Of a DNA stretch of 64,000 nucleotides, positions 1 to 10,910 are shown one piece after another; within the stretch, counting starts at the first letter, position 1, and the number at the start of each line of letters is the position of its first letter. This DNA is from Daucus carota subsp. sativus (Eukaryota > Streptophyta > Magnoliopsida > Apiales > Apiaceae). Location of the stretch: positions 63,292,949-63,356,948 of the forward strand of contig NC_030383.2 of NCBI RefSeq assembly GCF_001625215.2, in the 5' to 3' direction. The notes under the pieces were generated by a model that saw only the letters and a program-made list of their open reading frames with translations, was not told the DNA's origin and ran no database searches. A program made the position numbers and the translations under genes.

Positions 1-893
1 CAACAATGTGTCTTATTCTCATAAGAAGTTTAATATTTTATTATTAAAGACTCTCTTTCATCATTAAAGCATAATATAAAAGTAGAGAGAGAAAAAGAGT
101 GTTGATAAGAATTAATAATAAAATATGGGATAGGGTTAGGAGAGATGTGCCTCAAAAATAGGGTTTGAGGAGTTTCATTAGGTGTGGACACGGAGACCAA
201 GAAGTAAAAGATGAGTACAGTTAAATGAAGATGTGGTAAAATAATGTGACCCATTTATATTTAATAATACATTTGAAATAGTGGAGGAAAGTAACGAGTG
301 TAATAACGTTTATATTATTATAGCATATAGATAGCAGAAGAAAGCAATGGGTATAAAAGTGTATTATATTATTAAAGTTTTGAAATGTTTAGAAATAATG
401 GGGCAATCAAAAAGAAAACTGTATAAAAATGGACGAGAGAATACAATTCAAGAAGTAATATATCTCAATTCAAACTAGGTAATATATTTATGAATTATAT
501 TAAAAAAAATTTGACATTCAAATATAAAAATTTATTTTATCATCTTAACAATGGAATATTCGATTATTAACTTTCGTAAATAACATTAATTTTTCATTAT
601 AATATACTCTAAACTTTTATTTTATGTGCCTGTTTGTTTACAAGAAGCTGGAGTCCTACTTCTCTTGACTCGTTTGTGTAAAAACGTAAAAAGTGCTTTT
701 AAAAAGTACTGAGAAGGAAATGGAAGTAGAAAATGCTAGTTTTTCTTTATAATATCTATTTCTTTTCTAGACACTTTAATAATTTATATATATTAATTTA
801 TTTCTCACTTATACTCCATTTTTTTATAGAGAACTTCTTTTAAACTAATCGGCTCCTATAATCAGTAGTTTCTCAATTTTAATAGGAATAAGA
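1..893. other. AT-rich intergenic DNA, no gene recognised
   Basis: No reading frame here resembles a known protein. The stretch is AT-rich with homopolymer runs. A patch from about 628 (tgcctgtttgtttacaagaa) looks like the edge of a decayed MITE, but I could not find a matching second end. Confidence 0.5.
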
Positions 894-1248
894 GCATGTT
901 TATCTGAGCTTAAAGCCCGGGGTTTATATCATCTCTGGCTTTAAGCTGAAAAATGTATGTTTGTGTATTAAGTCGGAAGTCGGCTTAAAGTCGGAAATAA
1001 GTCAAAAATTGACCTAAAGCCAGAAGTTAGTTTGAGATACTTTTCTCGGTGACTAATTTTTTTTTTAGCCATTTTTTGATAAAAATTATTCCTAAATCAC
1101 AAATTACTCATAAATTACTTTTATTATTATTATTATTATATTTTTAATAACTTATAAATTATTAATAAATCAAAATTAATCAAACAAATATTTTAAGTTC
1201 TCATATTATGAGATAACTAACGTTAAGTCATGAATCAACTGAACGGGA
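894..1248. repeat. MITE, family A, copy 1
   Basis: About 355 bp. It begins gcatgtttatctgagctta and ends near caactgaacgggatg. A second, closely similar copy lies at 22248-22624. Both share the internal string gctttaagctgaaaaatgt and repeated 'agtcagaa / agccagaa' words. The ends are imperfect inverted repeats, clearer in the second copy. It has no coding capacity. Family assignment (hAT-like) is a guess; I could not define a target-site duplication. Confidence 0.6.
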
Positions 1249-1462
1249 TGTAAGTCTTCTTCTCCCCGAGTCATCAGCAGACTTTTTCCATGTCTTCTGA
1301 GCCCCCATTGGCTCACAATTGGCCCAAAAAATATTTGGTTATGCATTGCTATTCACACACTTAGACATCAAAATTTATCATCCTGACAGCTAACTGCACA
1401 CTATTTTTCCCACAAGCTGAAAAATCAACGATCAATTAATTTTTTCTTATCCATTAATAAAG

Positions 1463-1535
1463 TTATGATTTCACGTACACGGCAGGCAAAATGCTAATAA
1501 ATAGACGAGTGCAGTATAGTATGGGTTCATGATCA
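1463..1535 (+). promoter_or_regulatory. Orphan RLP promoter relic
   Basis: The string from ttatgatttcacgtacacgg through ctaataaatagacgagtgca matches the region just upstream of the RLP start at 26598 (ttatgatttcgcaaacacag, then tataaatagaagtgt) and of the RLP at 4051 (tataaatagaagtgtgcagt). No RLP coding sequence follows, so it looks like a promoter left behind after its gene was lost. A module of the 'agtcttct...' type sits about 200 bp upstream (1253-1310), as it does for live genes. Confidence 0.4.
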
Positions 1536-2075
1536 CCTTGAGATTTAATTGAAAAATATTATGGTGATATAGATTAAATTAAATTATAATATCTTGAAAA
1601 GTTATAAATAATTTTAATTACTAATAATATTTATTTGTATATTTAAATATTTTTATAAAAACACAAAAATAGCATTATACTCATTTAAATTTCTCGTATC
1701 CGCCTCTCTTCTTGGAAATTGTGGATTTGCGATATTTATATTGATTATTATAGGAAAATGTTATTTCCAGAGCAAATTTTTTATTTCCGAAGCAAATTCA
1801 AACAAACTTTTCCAAATTGTTCTGGAAATTAAAATATTGATATGGATATAACAATTCCCTTATTATATCCTATGTATATTACATTAATGCAATTAACATG
1901 GTTGATTGTTTTAGTATATAATCATATTACTGTGACCTTTTAGTATATAATTATATTATTTTTGTTATATTTTATGCATCTAGAAACAATTTTTTATGAT
2001 ATTTATTATATTAATTATAGTAAAAGATATAATTTTGTTTAAAAAATTGAATAAAACTAAGAGGGATAGCCTACG

Positions 2076-2170
2076 TCTCTCCGAGTCTTCGAGGACTCAT
2101 TCCAAGTCCGAGAGGACCACCGCCTCAACCTTTAAGAGATGTGAAAGTAGCTTGAGAGTGATATAAATTT
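2076..2170 (+). repeat. Recurrent RLP-upstream module
   Basis: About 90 bp containing gagtcttcgaggactcattc, then 'ccgcctcaacctttaagagatgtgaaagtagc' in decayed form and 'gagagtgatataaat'. The same ordered words recur at 2800-2895, 3460-3555, 7175-7280, 33277-33357 (copy at 45705-45785) and 53866-53942, always on the plus strand. Non-coding; role unknown. Confidence 0.6.
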
Positions 2171-2528
2171 ATTTTTGACAATAAAATTTAATAATCAAAT
2201 AAATTAAATTAAATTAAACTAGTTTATAATCGATTAAAAATATATATATAAAAATTATTCCCGAATTATGATAACAATTAAAATCATATTAAAAGTTGCA
2301 TAAATCAAATCCAAATCGAACAAATTCCCCTAACACTAAAATGTAGTTGCTTTATTGTAGATAAAAACAGTATAATAATAGTATTGATGAAAAATCAAAT
2401 TCATCAAATAAGTTTATAAAAAATACATGATTTTAATTTTTAAAAAAAATTACATGATTTTAGTGTGTTGTATTAGTAGTGTGTCCACGCATTTATATAT
2501 TAAAATCTATCCTCTAAAAACTATCGAT

Positions 2529-2640
2529 CTATTTACACAACTATTGATCTGTCGTGCAACAAATTCCAGGGCGAAGTTCCAAAGAGAGCTTAAATGGCTT
2601 GCATTGCTCAATCTATCTCATAATAGTCTTAAGGACATAT
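2529..2640 (+). pseudogene. RLP leucine-rich-repeat fragment
   Basis: This stretch matches exon 2 of the RLP genes where the first repeat after the island begins. Readable words include IDLSCNKFQGE and ELKWLALLNLSHNSL, but they are in different frames and there is no start or continuation. It is a remnant of about 110 bp, showing that the cluster once reached further left than the present first gene. Confidence 0.7.
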
Positions 2641-2799
2641 GTTCTGAATTATTATTATGATTTCAACAATATTTTCAAACATTTTTTAATATGTATTTTC
2701 AAAGAATTCTCAAGCACTTGAACATTTGGACCGGTTCTTTCGAAGCCAGGCAATGCACAAAAATGTCCAAAAATGAATAAATTAAGAGAGAGTAGCTCA

Positions 2800-2895
2800 C
2801 CCTTTCAAAGCCTTCCAGGACTCATTCCAAGTCTTCGGAGGACCACTGCCTCCCCCTTTCAAAGATGTGATAGTAGCTCGAGAGTGATATAAATT
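2800..2895 (+). repeat. Recurrent RLP-upstream module
   Basis: Contains ccaggactcattccaagtct, ggaggaccactgcct and gagagtgatataaatta. It is the second of three tandemly spaced copies left of the first RLP gene (2076, 2800, 3460). Confidence 0.6.
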
Positions 2896-3459
2896 ATTTT
2901 CCCGACATTAAAAATAAAAAATCAGATTAAATTAATCAATAATAACTTAAGGATGAAATCCAAATTAATCCTAAATTTTGATAATATATAAAAATTATAA
3001 TTATAAATTATATAACCAAATCAGAATTGAATTAACTTACTTGGCACTAGAATTGCTAAAGACAGTATAATAATTTAATTGATGAAAAGTCAAAGTCTTC
3101 TAATAAATCCATAAAGAATATGATAATATGAAAATTATAATTGAAAAATCAAAATCAATAGTGTATTGGAATAGTGTTCACACACTTATATATCAAAATT
3201 TGTGGTCCAAAAACTATAGCACAATATCCTAAATATATCACATTAAATAATAGCACAAAAATATTCAATAAATAATTGATTTCATTCATAAATTTGTTAT
3301 TTTAAAACTAATAATTTGGTTGATGTTAACCTATATTTTATATATAATTTCGTCTTATTTTATTTTACTAGAAACAATATTTTTATAATATTTATTACAT
3401 TAAATATATTAAAAGATATAATTTTATTAAAAAAATTGAATAAAATTAAAAGGATAAGT

Positions 3460-3555
3460 CTCGGCCTCTCCAAGTCTACAAGACTCATTTCAAGTCCACC
3501 TAGGGCCTCAACCATTGAGAGATGTGAAAGTAGCTTGAGAGTGATATAAATTATT
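3460..3555 (+). repeat. Recurrent RLP-upstream module
   Basis: Contains ctccaagtctacaagactca and agagatgtgaaagtagcttg followed by gagagtgatataaattattt. This copy lies about 520 bp before the TATA box of the RLP at 4051, a spacing similar to that of other RLP genes once inserted MITEs are discounted. Confidence 0.6.
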
Positions 3556-3990
3556 TTCATGACAATATAATTTAATATCCAATATAAATTAATTAAATTA
3601 GTTAATAATGAATCAAGACTAATCATGAATTATGATAATAATTAAATAAATTATAAAATTAAATTATACAAATAACACTAAACCTTAGTTACTTTATTGG
3701 TAAATAAATATAATATAATAATCAAATTGATGAAAAATCAAAATCATTTAATAAATTCACAAAAAATATATGATCATTAGTATGTTATATTAGTATCCAC
3801 ACACTTATATTTCAAAATCTATCCTCCAAACTTATCATCTCTGTAAACTAGCCACATAAAATAAAAATTTAAAGATATTAGATATTTAGTTATTTTCATT
3901 ATATAATTTTTCCACACGAAATAACAAAATATCTTTATCAAATTATTATTTATGAGTTAAATATTCAATTTATAAATCCAGTATGCAGCG

Positions 3991-3999
3991 TATAAATAG
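3991..3999 (+). promoter_or_regulatory. TATA box of the first RLP gene
   Basis: TATAAATAG lies 60 bp before the chosen ATG at 4051. The words around it, gcagcg before and aagtgtgcagtatg after, are shared with the promoters at 34618, 47046 and 55092, and in part 26550. The spacing implies a short 5' untranslated leader of roughly 30 nt. Confidence 0.75.
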
Positions 4000-4050
4000 A
4001 AGTGTGCAGTATGATATCAGATTCACATAACCCAGTTGATGAGGAGAAAC

Positions 4051-6961
4051 ATGGCATACTCTGCAAAGCCTTCTCACCTTCTTCTCTTTGTTTTCTTTCT
4101 CTCATCACTTGAATCCATTCTTGCAACAACACGAGAGGGAGAAGCTCTTGTGAAGTGGAAGAATAGCCTAGCCCCTTCTTCTTTTCTCGACTCTTGGTCA
4201 CTCACCAATCTCGATAATCTTTGCAACTGGACTGGCATTACTTGTAACTCTGCAGGTTCAGTCTCTGAGATTAACCTTAGTGAGAAACAACTTGATGGAA
4301 TGCTGTCCGAGTTTGGTTTCACTTCATTTCCAAATCTCAACAATCTCACCCTCGCATACAACTTCTTCTCGGGTCCAATACCGCCAGCCATTGAGAATTT
4401 AACACAGCTTCAATACCTTGATTTAAGCTTTAATTATCTCGATGGTCCCATTCCGTTCCAGGTTAGCCATCTTCAGAGGTTGCTCATCTTAAACCTGTCA
4501 CAGAATGCATTGCAAGCTCCAAATTGGTCCCATTTCTCTCCCATGCCTTTCTTGCGCATCCTCGACCTTAATAGCAATCATCTTGCGTCGAACTTCCCAG
4601 AATTTATATCCAATTCTCATAGCTTGGCTATCCTTGACCTTGGATATAACAACTTTACAGGTGACCTTGTGCGTGAATTTACTAATCTACAAAATCTTGA
4701 AACCCTCTACCTAGATGAAAATTCTTTTGAGGGGCCATTTCCGCCGGATGTATTCAGGCTTTCCAAATTAAAACATCTTCGCCTGTCAGGTAACAAATTC
4801 TCAGGTTCAATTCCCAATGACATAAGGTTGCTTTGTGATCTTGAATCCCTATATTTAAGCAACAATTCCTTTAAAGGACCCCTTCCATCAAATATATTCA
4901 AGCTTTCAAAAATAAAACATCTTGTTCTTTGGAGTAATAAGTTTTCTGGTTCTGTTTCCAATGATATAGGTTTACTTTCTGAGCTTGAAACCCTCGATCT
5001 TAACTCTAATTTTTTTGAGGGGCCGCTTCCGTCAAATATATTCAAGCTCTCCAAACTAAGGTATCTTTCCCTTTGGGGTAATAACGTTTCAGGTTCTATT
5101 TCCAATGATATAGGTTTGCTTTCTGAGCTTGAAACCCTCGATCTTAACTCTAATATTTTTGTGGGGCCGCTTCCGCCAAATTTATTCAAGCTCTCCAAAC
5201 TAAAGATTCTTTCCCTTTATAAAAATAACTTTTCAGGTTTTATTTCTAAGGATATAGGTTTGCTTTTTGAACTTGAAACCCTCTATCTTGGCTCTAATTT
5301 TTTTGAGGGGCCGCTTCCCCCACATGTATTTAGGCTCTCCAAATTAAGAGATTTGGGTCTCAGAGACAATAGAAATTTATTTCAAGGAAGTATTCCTATT
5401 GGACTGGGACTCTTGACTAATCTCAGGTACTTGAGTCTATTTTCCAATGATCTCAGTGGCTATATTCCATCTGAGATTGGAAACCTGAAGCTACTAAAAG
5501 TTCTTGAACTCGGTTCTAATCAATTGACAGGACCGCTTTTAAAGATAGTTTCTAATCTCAAAAATCTTATATATCTTGGTGTAAGTGGTAATAGTCTTAG
5601 TGGAAATATTCAGAGTGACTTGTGGAAATATAACGATCATCCAACTTTGGAATACATCAATTTAAGTGGGAACCATTTTACGGGTATAGTTTCTCTCTAT
5701 AGATCTTTGTCATATGTAACTAAGCTAGTAATCTGATTATTGCCTTTTCACCAAAGTTTCAACAATCTTGACAGGTGAGCTTCCAACAACAATTTGCAAT
5801 GTCACATCCCTTTTGCTTCTTGATTTGTCAAATAATGAATTAAGTGGTGCACTTCCAAACTGTTTCGGAAATCTTGCTGATAGATTGCTTTACGTTAATC
5901 TTGCTAATAATCAGTTTCGAGGAACAATACCAACTACTTTCTCCAGGAGTTGTCAGCTGAAATATCTAAACATGGATAATAATGAGTTTGAAGGATTGTT
6001 GCCCCCGTCTTTGGAAAACTGTAAGCACTTGAGAATTCTTGATATTGGCAATAATAAAATAGGTGGTACATTTCCGTCATGGCTTTATGTACTTGGAGAG
6101 CTAGAAGTCCTTGTCTTGCAATCAAATAAACTCTATGGTACAATAAGTGGAAGGAGCATAGAAGATCCCTTCCGCAAGTTGCGGATTGTGGATCTGTCCA
6201 ACAACCACTTCACAGGCCATTTGCCAATTCAATACTTTAAGAATATGAAATCAACTGATAATTTGTATAGTTATCAGCTTTCCACAGCAGTTTTTTCTTT
6301 CCATTATGAAGCAGCAGTCTCATTAATTGTGAAGGGAACAGAGTATGAAGTAGCAAATAACCTTCATATTTACACAGCCATTGATCTGTCGTGCAACAAA
6401 TTTCAGGGAGAAATTCCAAAGGTTACTGGAGAGCTTAAATGGCTGGCATTGCTCAACTTATCTCATAATAGTCTAACAGGACCTATCCCGTCATTGCTGA
6501 GAAATATGAAAGAACTCCAATCTTTAGATTTGTCCTCAAATCAACTGACGGGGGCTATTCCACCTCAGTTAACTGCGCTGACATTTCTAGAGGTCTTAAA
6601 CCTCTCGGGAAACCATCTTAGTGGAGAGATTCCTCAGAAAGGACAATTCAGCACATTCAACAATGATTCGTATCTAGGAAACTCCGCTTTATGTGGATCA
6701 CCATTGACGAAGAAATGTGCAAACACAGCATCACCTCCACAAGAAGTCGGAAATGTTGATGAAGATGATGCGGGTGATGAATTGACATGGGAAGCAATCT
6801 TGATGGGATATGGATGTGGACTGATATGTGGATTGTCATCTGCATACATTGTTCTCAAACTAGGAAAGCCTTGGTGGTTTGTGAGATATGTCGAAGTACT
6901 GCAACAGAAGTTGATGAAAAGATGCTTGAAGAAAGGTACTGGTCGACCAATAAGAACTTGA
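4051..6961 (+). CDS. LRR receptor-like protein RLP-1 (939 aa, one intron)
   Basis: Model: join(4051..5683, 5775..6961). The 91-nt intron 5684-5774 is GT-AG and phase 1; splicing joins NHFTG to ELPTTIC within one repeat, and the same junction is kept in all paralogs. An in-frame ATG at 4039 exists, but 4051 matches the conserved MA-KPSH start. Domains: signal peptide 1-25; N-terminal cap with the Cys58/Cys65 pair (CNWTGITC); about 20 LRRs; island about 699-744; four final LRRs; C-terminal cap (ALCGSPLTKKC); acidic stretch 872-884; membrane helix 885-905 with GxxxG spacings (GYGCGLICG); tail about 34 aa. It has no kinase domain; such RLPs normally signal through the SOBIR1 adaptor kinase (family knowledge). 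Four full copies of a 48-residue double-LRR block lie mid-ectodomain. The tail ends CLKKGTGRPIRT instead of YA because two bases are missing relative to paralogs. Ligand unknown. Confidence 0.9.
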
Positions 6962-7174
6962 AAGTTGTTGTCCTGGTAGACATTTCTGAACCAGTAGTAT
7001 TTGGTATTATGTGATATTCTGTTTGGTCCGGACTCATAACGATTTCGCTTGCTTCAGGAGTATTAATATTAACCTTCCTATCTTGATCAATGTTAATGCA
7101 AATTAAAATGAAAAGGCAAAAAATATGCATCAAATCCCCTCCTGTTGTACCAAGATTCATTAATTAAGAGGCAT

Positions 7175-7280
7175 GGCTTTTGTCTCTCCAAGTCTTCGAG
7201 AAATTATTCCAAGTCTTCTTTGGAGGCCTACTGCCTCAACAACCTTTCAAAGATGTAGCAGTTGCTCGACAGTGATATAT
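7175..7280 (+). repeat. Recurrent RLP-upstream module, downstream of RLP-1
   Basis: Contains ctctccaagtcttcgagaaa, 'ccaagtcttctttggaggcc' and 'actgcctcaacaacctttcaaagatgtagcag' in decayed form, then cagtgatatata. It lies 3' of RLP-1 rather than before a gene, so it probably marks a former gene boundary. Confidence 0.55.
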
Positions 7281-8208
7281 ATATTAGATAAAGACTATGC
7301 AACAACCAACGTGACAGAAAAATCAAAATAGGACAAAATCCGTACGAATCAAAATAGTTTATTTCTAAGGGGAATAGCTGAATTAAATTGTAAGAGAAGT
7401 AAAACAGATTCTTTTATATTTTGGAATATAACTGAAAAAGATTTTGAGATAATTTTCAGAAATCAAACCAGTCAAATAAATATTCGCTGAAGGAACAGAG
7501 TAAAGATACAACGAATATAACAAGTTGTAAGATGAATATCGCTGAATCAAACAGGGTAGAACCCGTACAAAAACGCCAAACAGAAAGGATCAAAACAGAG
7601 TAATCAAATTTACCTAACACTAATAGAAGTAGTGCTGAATAAAAGAGAACGAAATCTGTACCTTAAAAATAGCAAACGCAAACACTAACCAACCTCACAA
7701 GGGACCATCTAAACTCCCTAACCCCGACTTTATCTTAAACTCCAAATATCTCCCTGACTCCAATATGCCCAGAACAATAAACGAATGTTTTGACCTTCTA
7801 AACGATGTTTTCTGGAATAACGCAAAACACGAAAATCGTAGAGAACGAAAAGACCTTTCCGAAAAGGTAAGGCTCGTCAAGAACGGAGTCATAACGAATC
7901 GGGAATTAAATAAAACGTCCGCTGATTCAGAACTCAAAGCGAGAACAGGATCTGATTAAGTTTTGTAATTTTGAGAACAGTTTGAAACATAATCTGAGAA
8001 AACATTATAAACGAAAGTATATGAGATTGAAAGAGCTTTCCGAAACATCAAGAATCATCAAATTCCGATAAGAATTGAATTTTCTACGAATTTTACAAGA
8101 CAGCTGATTTGTGAGAATAAAGCCCTACGAATTTTTGTCATAAAAATGAAGAGAAGGTTGAGTAGCTCTCAAAAGTATATAAAAAGAATGAGAGAACAAA
8201 TCAATATA
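7281..8208. other. Intergenic DNA, no gene recognised
   Basis: Short open frames occur on both strands at about 7700-7960, but neither resembles a known family and neither has a promoter or splice context. The purine-rich composition may reflect a decayed transposon. Confidence 0.45.
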
Positions 8209-8448
8209 CTCCCTTTGTCCCTCTCGTTTATTTACAGTGTTTGACACGCATTTTAAAGCGCATATAAAACATAGTTCTATGATTTATTTTCAAAATTTTT
8301 CTTTTTTGTATAAAAATTTAAACATCAAATTTTTATCTAGAAAAAAAGGAAGTTCAAAATAATTTATTGAACTACGTTTTACGAGAGCATTAGAATGCGT
8401 GCCGAGCCCCCGTCCCCCAATGTAAACAAATGAGAGGGACGGAAGGAG
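8209..8448. mobile_element. Stowaway-type MITE
   Basis: 240 bp with terminal inverted repeats CTCCCTTTGTCCCTCTCGTT / tgagagggacggaaggag, flanked by TA on both sides (8207-8208 and 8449-8450), the target duplication of Tc1/mariner-derived Stowaway elements. Non-coding. It sits about 220 bp upstream of the eIF3i TATA box. Confidence 0.85.
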
Positions 8449-8672
8449 TATATATACAGAGTCTTGAGACCCTAATTCTAAACCTATCCATTATCTGAAT
8501 GCAAGGCTGATCTATATTTTAAGTACACTATCCTAATTCAATTTTAAATCCTATTCATAATCTAATTTTAATCCTTTATTATTATTACTAACCAATTAAT
8601 ATTATTTTAAAAAAATACTGGATATTACATTCCTGATCAGACTAGTGATCGGATTGCAACCGCAAAGCAGCC

Positions 8673-8680
8673 TATATATA
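8673..8680 (+). promoter_or_regulatory. TATA box of the eIF3i gene
   Basis: TATATATA lies about 400 bp before the eIF3i ATG. A likely 5'-UTR intron runs from a GTGAGTT donor at 8866 to a TATCAG acceptor ending at 9063 (a weaker acceptor ends at 9008). This would place the ATG at 9072, 8 nt into the second exon. Confidence 0.55.
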
Positions 8681-9071
8681 GTGACAATTAAATACACAAC
8701 AAAACAACTTCTTTCTTCTCTCTTGGGTTATAATACTCAGACGGACAAGCTATATCTGAGGCGATTTTCTGGGCGATTAAACACACAATAAAAGCAGCTT
8801 CTTCTTCTTCAATTAAGGTTTATTCTACACCCAATCACATACACACACACACTTTAATATGACTAGTGAGTTCAATTTTTGGTGGTATTATATGATTATC
8901 ATGTTCTCTTTTTAAATATTAGTAACGTTATTTTCGGAGTGGACTCTGTTGATGTTTAAATTTGATATAGATATTGTAATTGAAAATTTATGTTGATTTG
9001 TTGTTCAGATTTCAAGTATTAATTTGTGTGTGATCAAAATTTTGCTTCTACATCGATTATCAGGAGGAAAT

Positions 9072-10046
9072 ATGAGGCCGATCTTGATCAAAGGACACGA
9101 AAGGCCATTAACATATCTAAAGTATAACAAGGAGGGTGACCTCCTCTTCTCCTGCGCATTAGACAGAAACCCCGCTGTTTGGTACGCTGATAAGGGAGAG
9201 CTTTTAGGCACTTACCGTGGGCACATTGGTTCTGTTTGGGGTTGTGATGTTTCTAGGGATTCAAAACTTTTAATAACTGCAAGTGCGGATCAAACAGCAA
9301 AGGTATGGGATGTTCAAACTGGGTCTGAGCTGTTCACGTTTGAATTTAAGTCCACTGTGAAATCAGTAGAATTTGGTGTCGGAGACAAGCTTGCTGTCAT
9401 TGCAACAGACTCCTTTCGTGACATGTCTTCTGCAATTCATGTCAAACACATAGCCAGAGATCCTAGTGAACAGTGCGGTGATTCTGTGATTGAATTCTCA
9501 CCTGGAGGAAGAATCAATAGAGCTGTTTGGGGACCTTTAAATAGGACCATAATAAGTGGTGGTGAACAAGGCGTTGTTCGTGTGTGGGACGTTGAGACAA
9601 AGAAAGTGATTTATGAGTCAGACAAGGATACTGGTCATCAGAAGGCCATTACATCACTTGCAAAATCAAGAGACGGTTCACATTTACTTACTGCTTCCAT
9701 TGACAAATCAGCTAAGCTTTGGGACATCAGATCAATGAAACTTCTCAGGACATACAAGGCTGAAGCCCCAGTTAATGCAGTTGCACTCTCTCCACTACTT
9801 GATCATGTCGTGCTCGGAGGTGGTCAAGATGCATCGACTGTTACAAACGATCCTCGTGCTGGCAAGTTTGAGGCCAAATTTTATCACAAGGTCCTTGAAG
9901 AAGAAATTGGATCTGTGAAAGGACACTTTGGTCCGATAAATGCATTGGCATTCAACCCTGATGGAAAAAGTTTCGCAAGTGGAGGTGAAGATGGTTATTT
10001 GCGATTACATCACTTTGATCATGACTACTTCAACATGGCGATTTAA
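9072..10046 (+). CDS. TIF3I1: Eukaryotic translation initiation factor 3 subunit i (324 aa)
   Basis: A single uninterrupted coding exon of 324 codons plus stop. It starts MRPILIKGHERPL, the signature N-terminus of eIF3i (also known as TRIP-1), so I place the start here rather than at upstream near-cognate codons. The protein is a seven-bladed WD40 propeller. Visible blades include HIGSVWGCDVSRDS...TAKVWDV, RINRAVWGPLNRT...VVRVWDV, AITSLAKSRDGS...SAKLWDI and the last, INALAFNPDGKSFASGGED. Length fits the family (about 325 aa). The product acts in the cytosol within the eIF3 complex, which recruits mRNA to the 40S subunit. It appears unrelated in function to the surrounding receptor cluster. 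One small oddity is ALDRNPAVW where the family usually has AKDRNP. Confidence 0.95.
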   Translation: MRPILIKGHERPLTYLKYNKEGDLLFSCALDRNPAVWYADKGELLGTYRGHIGSVWGCDVSRDSKLLITASADQTAKVWDVQTGSELFTFEFKSTVKSVEFGVGDKLAVIATDSFRDMSSAIHVKHIARDPSEQCGDSVIEFSPGGRINRAVWGPLNRTIISGGEQGVVRVWDVETKKVIYESDKDTGHQKAITSLAKSRDGSHLLTASIDKSAKLWDIRSMKLLRTYKAEAPVNAVALSPLLDHVVLGGGQDASTVTNDPRAGKFEAKFYHKVLEEEIGSVKGHFGPINALAFNPDGKSFASGGEDGYLRLHHFDHDYFNMAI

Positions 10047-10910
10047 TTCGAATTACTTACATTGCTACGTCTTTTTTTTTTTTTTTCCGGTTTTATTCAA
10101 GTTATTTTCTGGTTTTTATGTTGATCTTATGTTCTTTGTTATAAATAGAAGTGTGGTTCCTTTTAAAACTATTTACATAAGTTTTTGGCTTTTCATGTAA
10201 TTTAATCAAAGTAAATGCCATGAGATCCTGAATATATCTACTTATCTATCTATCTACTTATTAAAGCAGAATCAGGGGAAAAATATACCAGAAATTGGAT
10301 GAAAAATTTACATACACACCCTCAATTATTCATCAATTCCGAAATTGGCCTGTAGTTTAGCTGTTAACTTGCAGGATTTTTGTAAAAGTAGGAATCAGCG
10401 ATTCTTAGGTACCCCAGTGACCCCGAATCGGTTTCTCAGATTCTTGGAAATCCTCGGTCAGTTGATTTAGATTGTGGGCATATATACACCTATAGTCAGC
10501 CTCCGGCGGTGCAATCTTTTGGTGGTGTTTTTCAGCCTTTTCTGCTATAGCGATTCTTGTTAAAACATTCAGGTGCTAGGGTTGTTTTGTTGGTAAAGGG
10601 AATTGGATTGTTGTATCTGCGGTTGTGGCAAAGGTAATTTTCTTGCCCTTGCTATTCTTTTGGGATGTCTGATTATAAATAGCCCTTCTAACTTTGTTCA
10701 CCTGTTCTGTATGATGTGTGTCATTTGTGATTGAGTCGAGCAGTATATCATTTTGATGCATATTGTTAATTTCACTCTGGGAAATTTTTATGCTGATGTT
10801 TGGGCAATTAATTCTGGTTATTTCGTTGATTTTGTTTGTGGTTTGTTTCCACCTGCCATTAGAACTGTAAAGTAAAGTGTATTTATTGATCATGATTCAA
10901 GTGTTTGTAG
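10047..10910. other. Intergenic, possible exon/intron relics of a transporter gene
   Basis: Follows the eIF3i stop. A T-rich stretch near 10073 may belong to its 3' UTR. From about 10240 the sequence (tctatctatctacttattaa) is repeat-like and could be a transposon edge. Around 10590-10632 a short open stretch ends at a plausible donor (ggcaaag|gtaatt), which could be an earlier exon of the transporter relic at 10911, but I cannot read a recognisable protein from it. Confidence 0.4.

Noticed and set aside
30-254. Short minus-strand frame at the left edge
   Set aside because: AT-rich, no similarity I recognise, no splice or promoter evidence.
4707-5198. 163-codon minus-strand open frame inside RLP-1 exon 1
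   Set aside because: It is the antisense of the 144-bp repeat array; its own repeats simply mirror the LRR units.
6634-6858. Antisense open frames opposite the RLP C-termini (for example 6634-6858, 29066-29267, 37142-37343)
   Set aside because: They mirror conserved coding sequence and recur wherever the RLP tail is present; composition (His/Ser-rich) is that of a shadow frame and there is no start context.
7695-7959. Overlapping short frames on both strands
   Set aside because: Neither resembles a protein family; chance frames in purine-rich DNA are the simpler reading.
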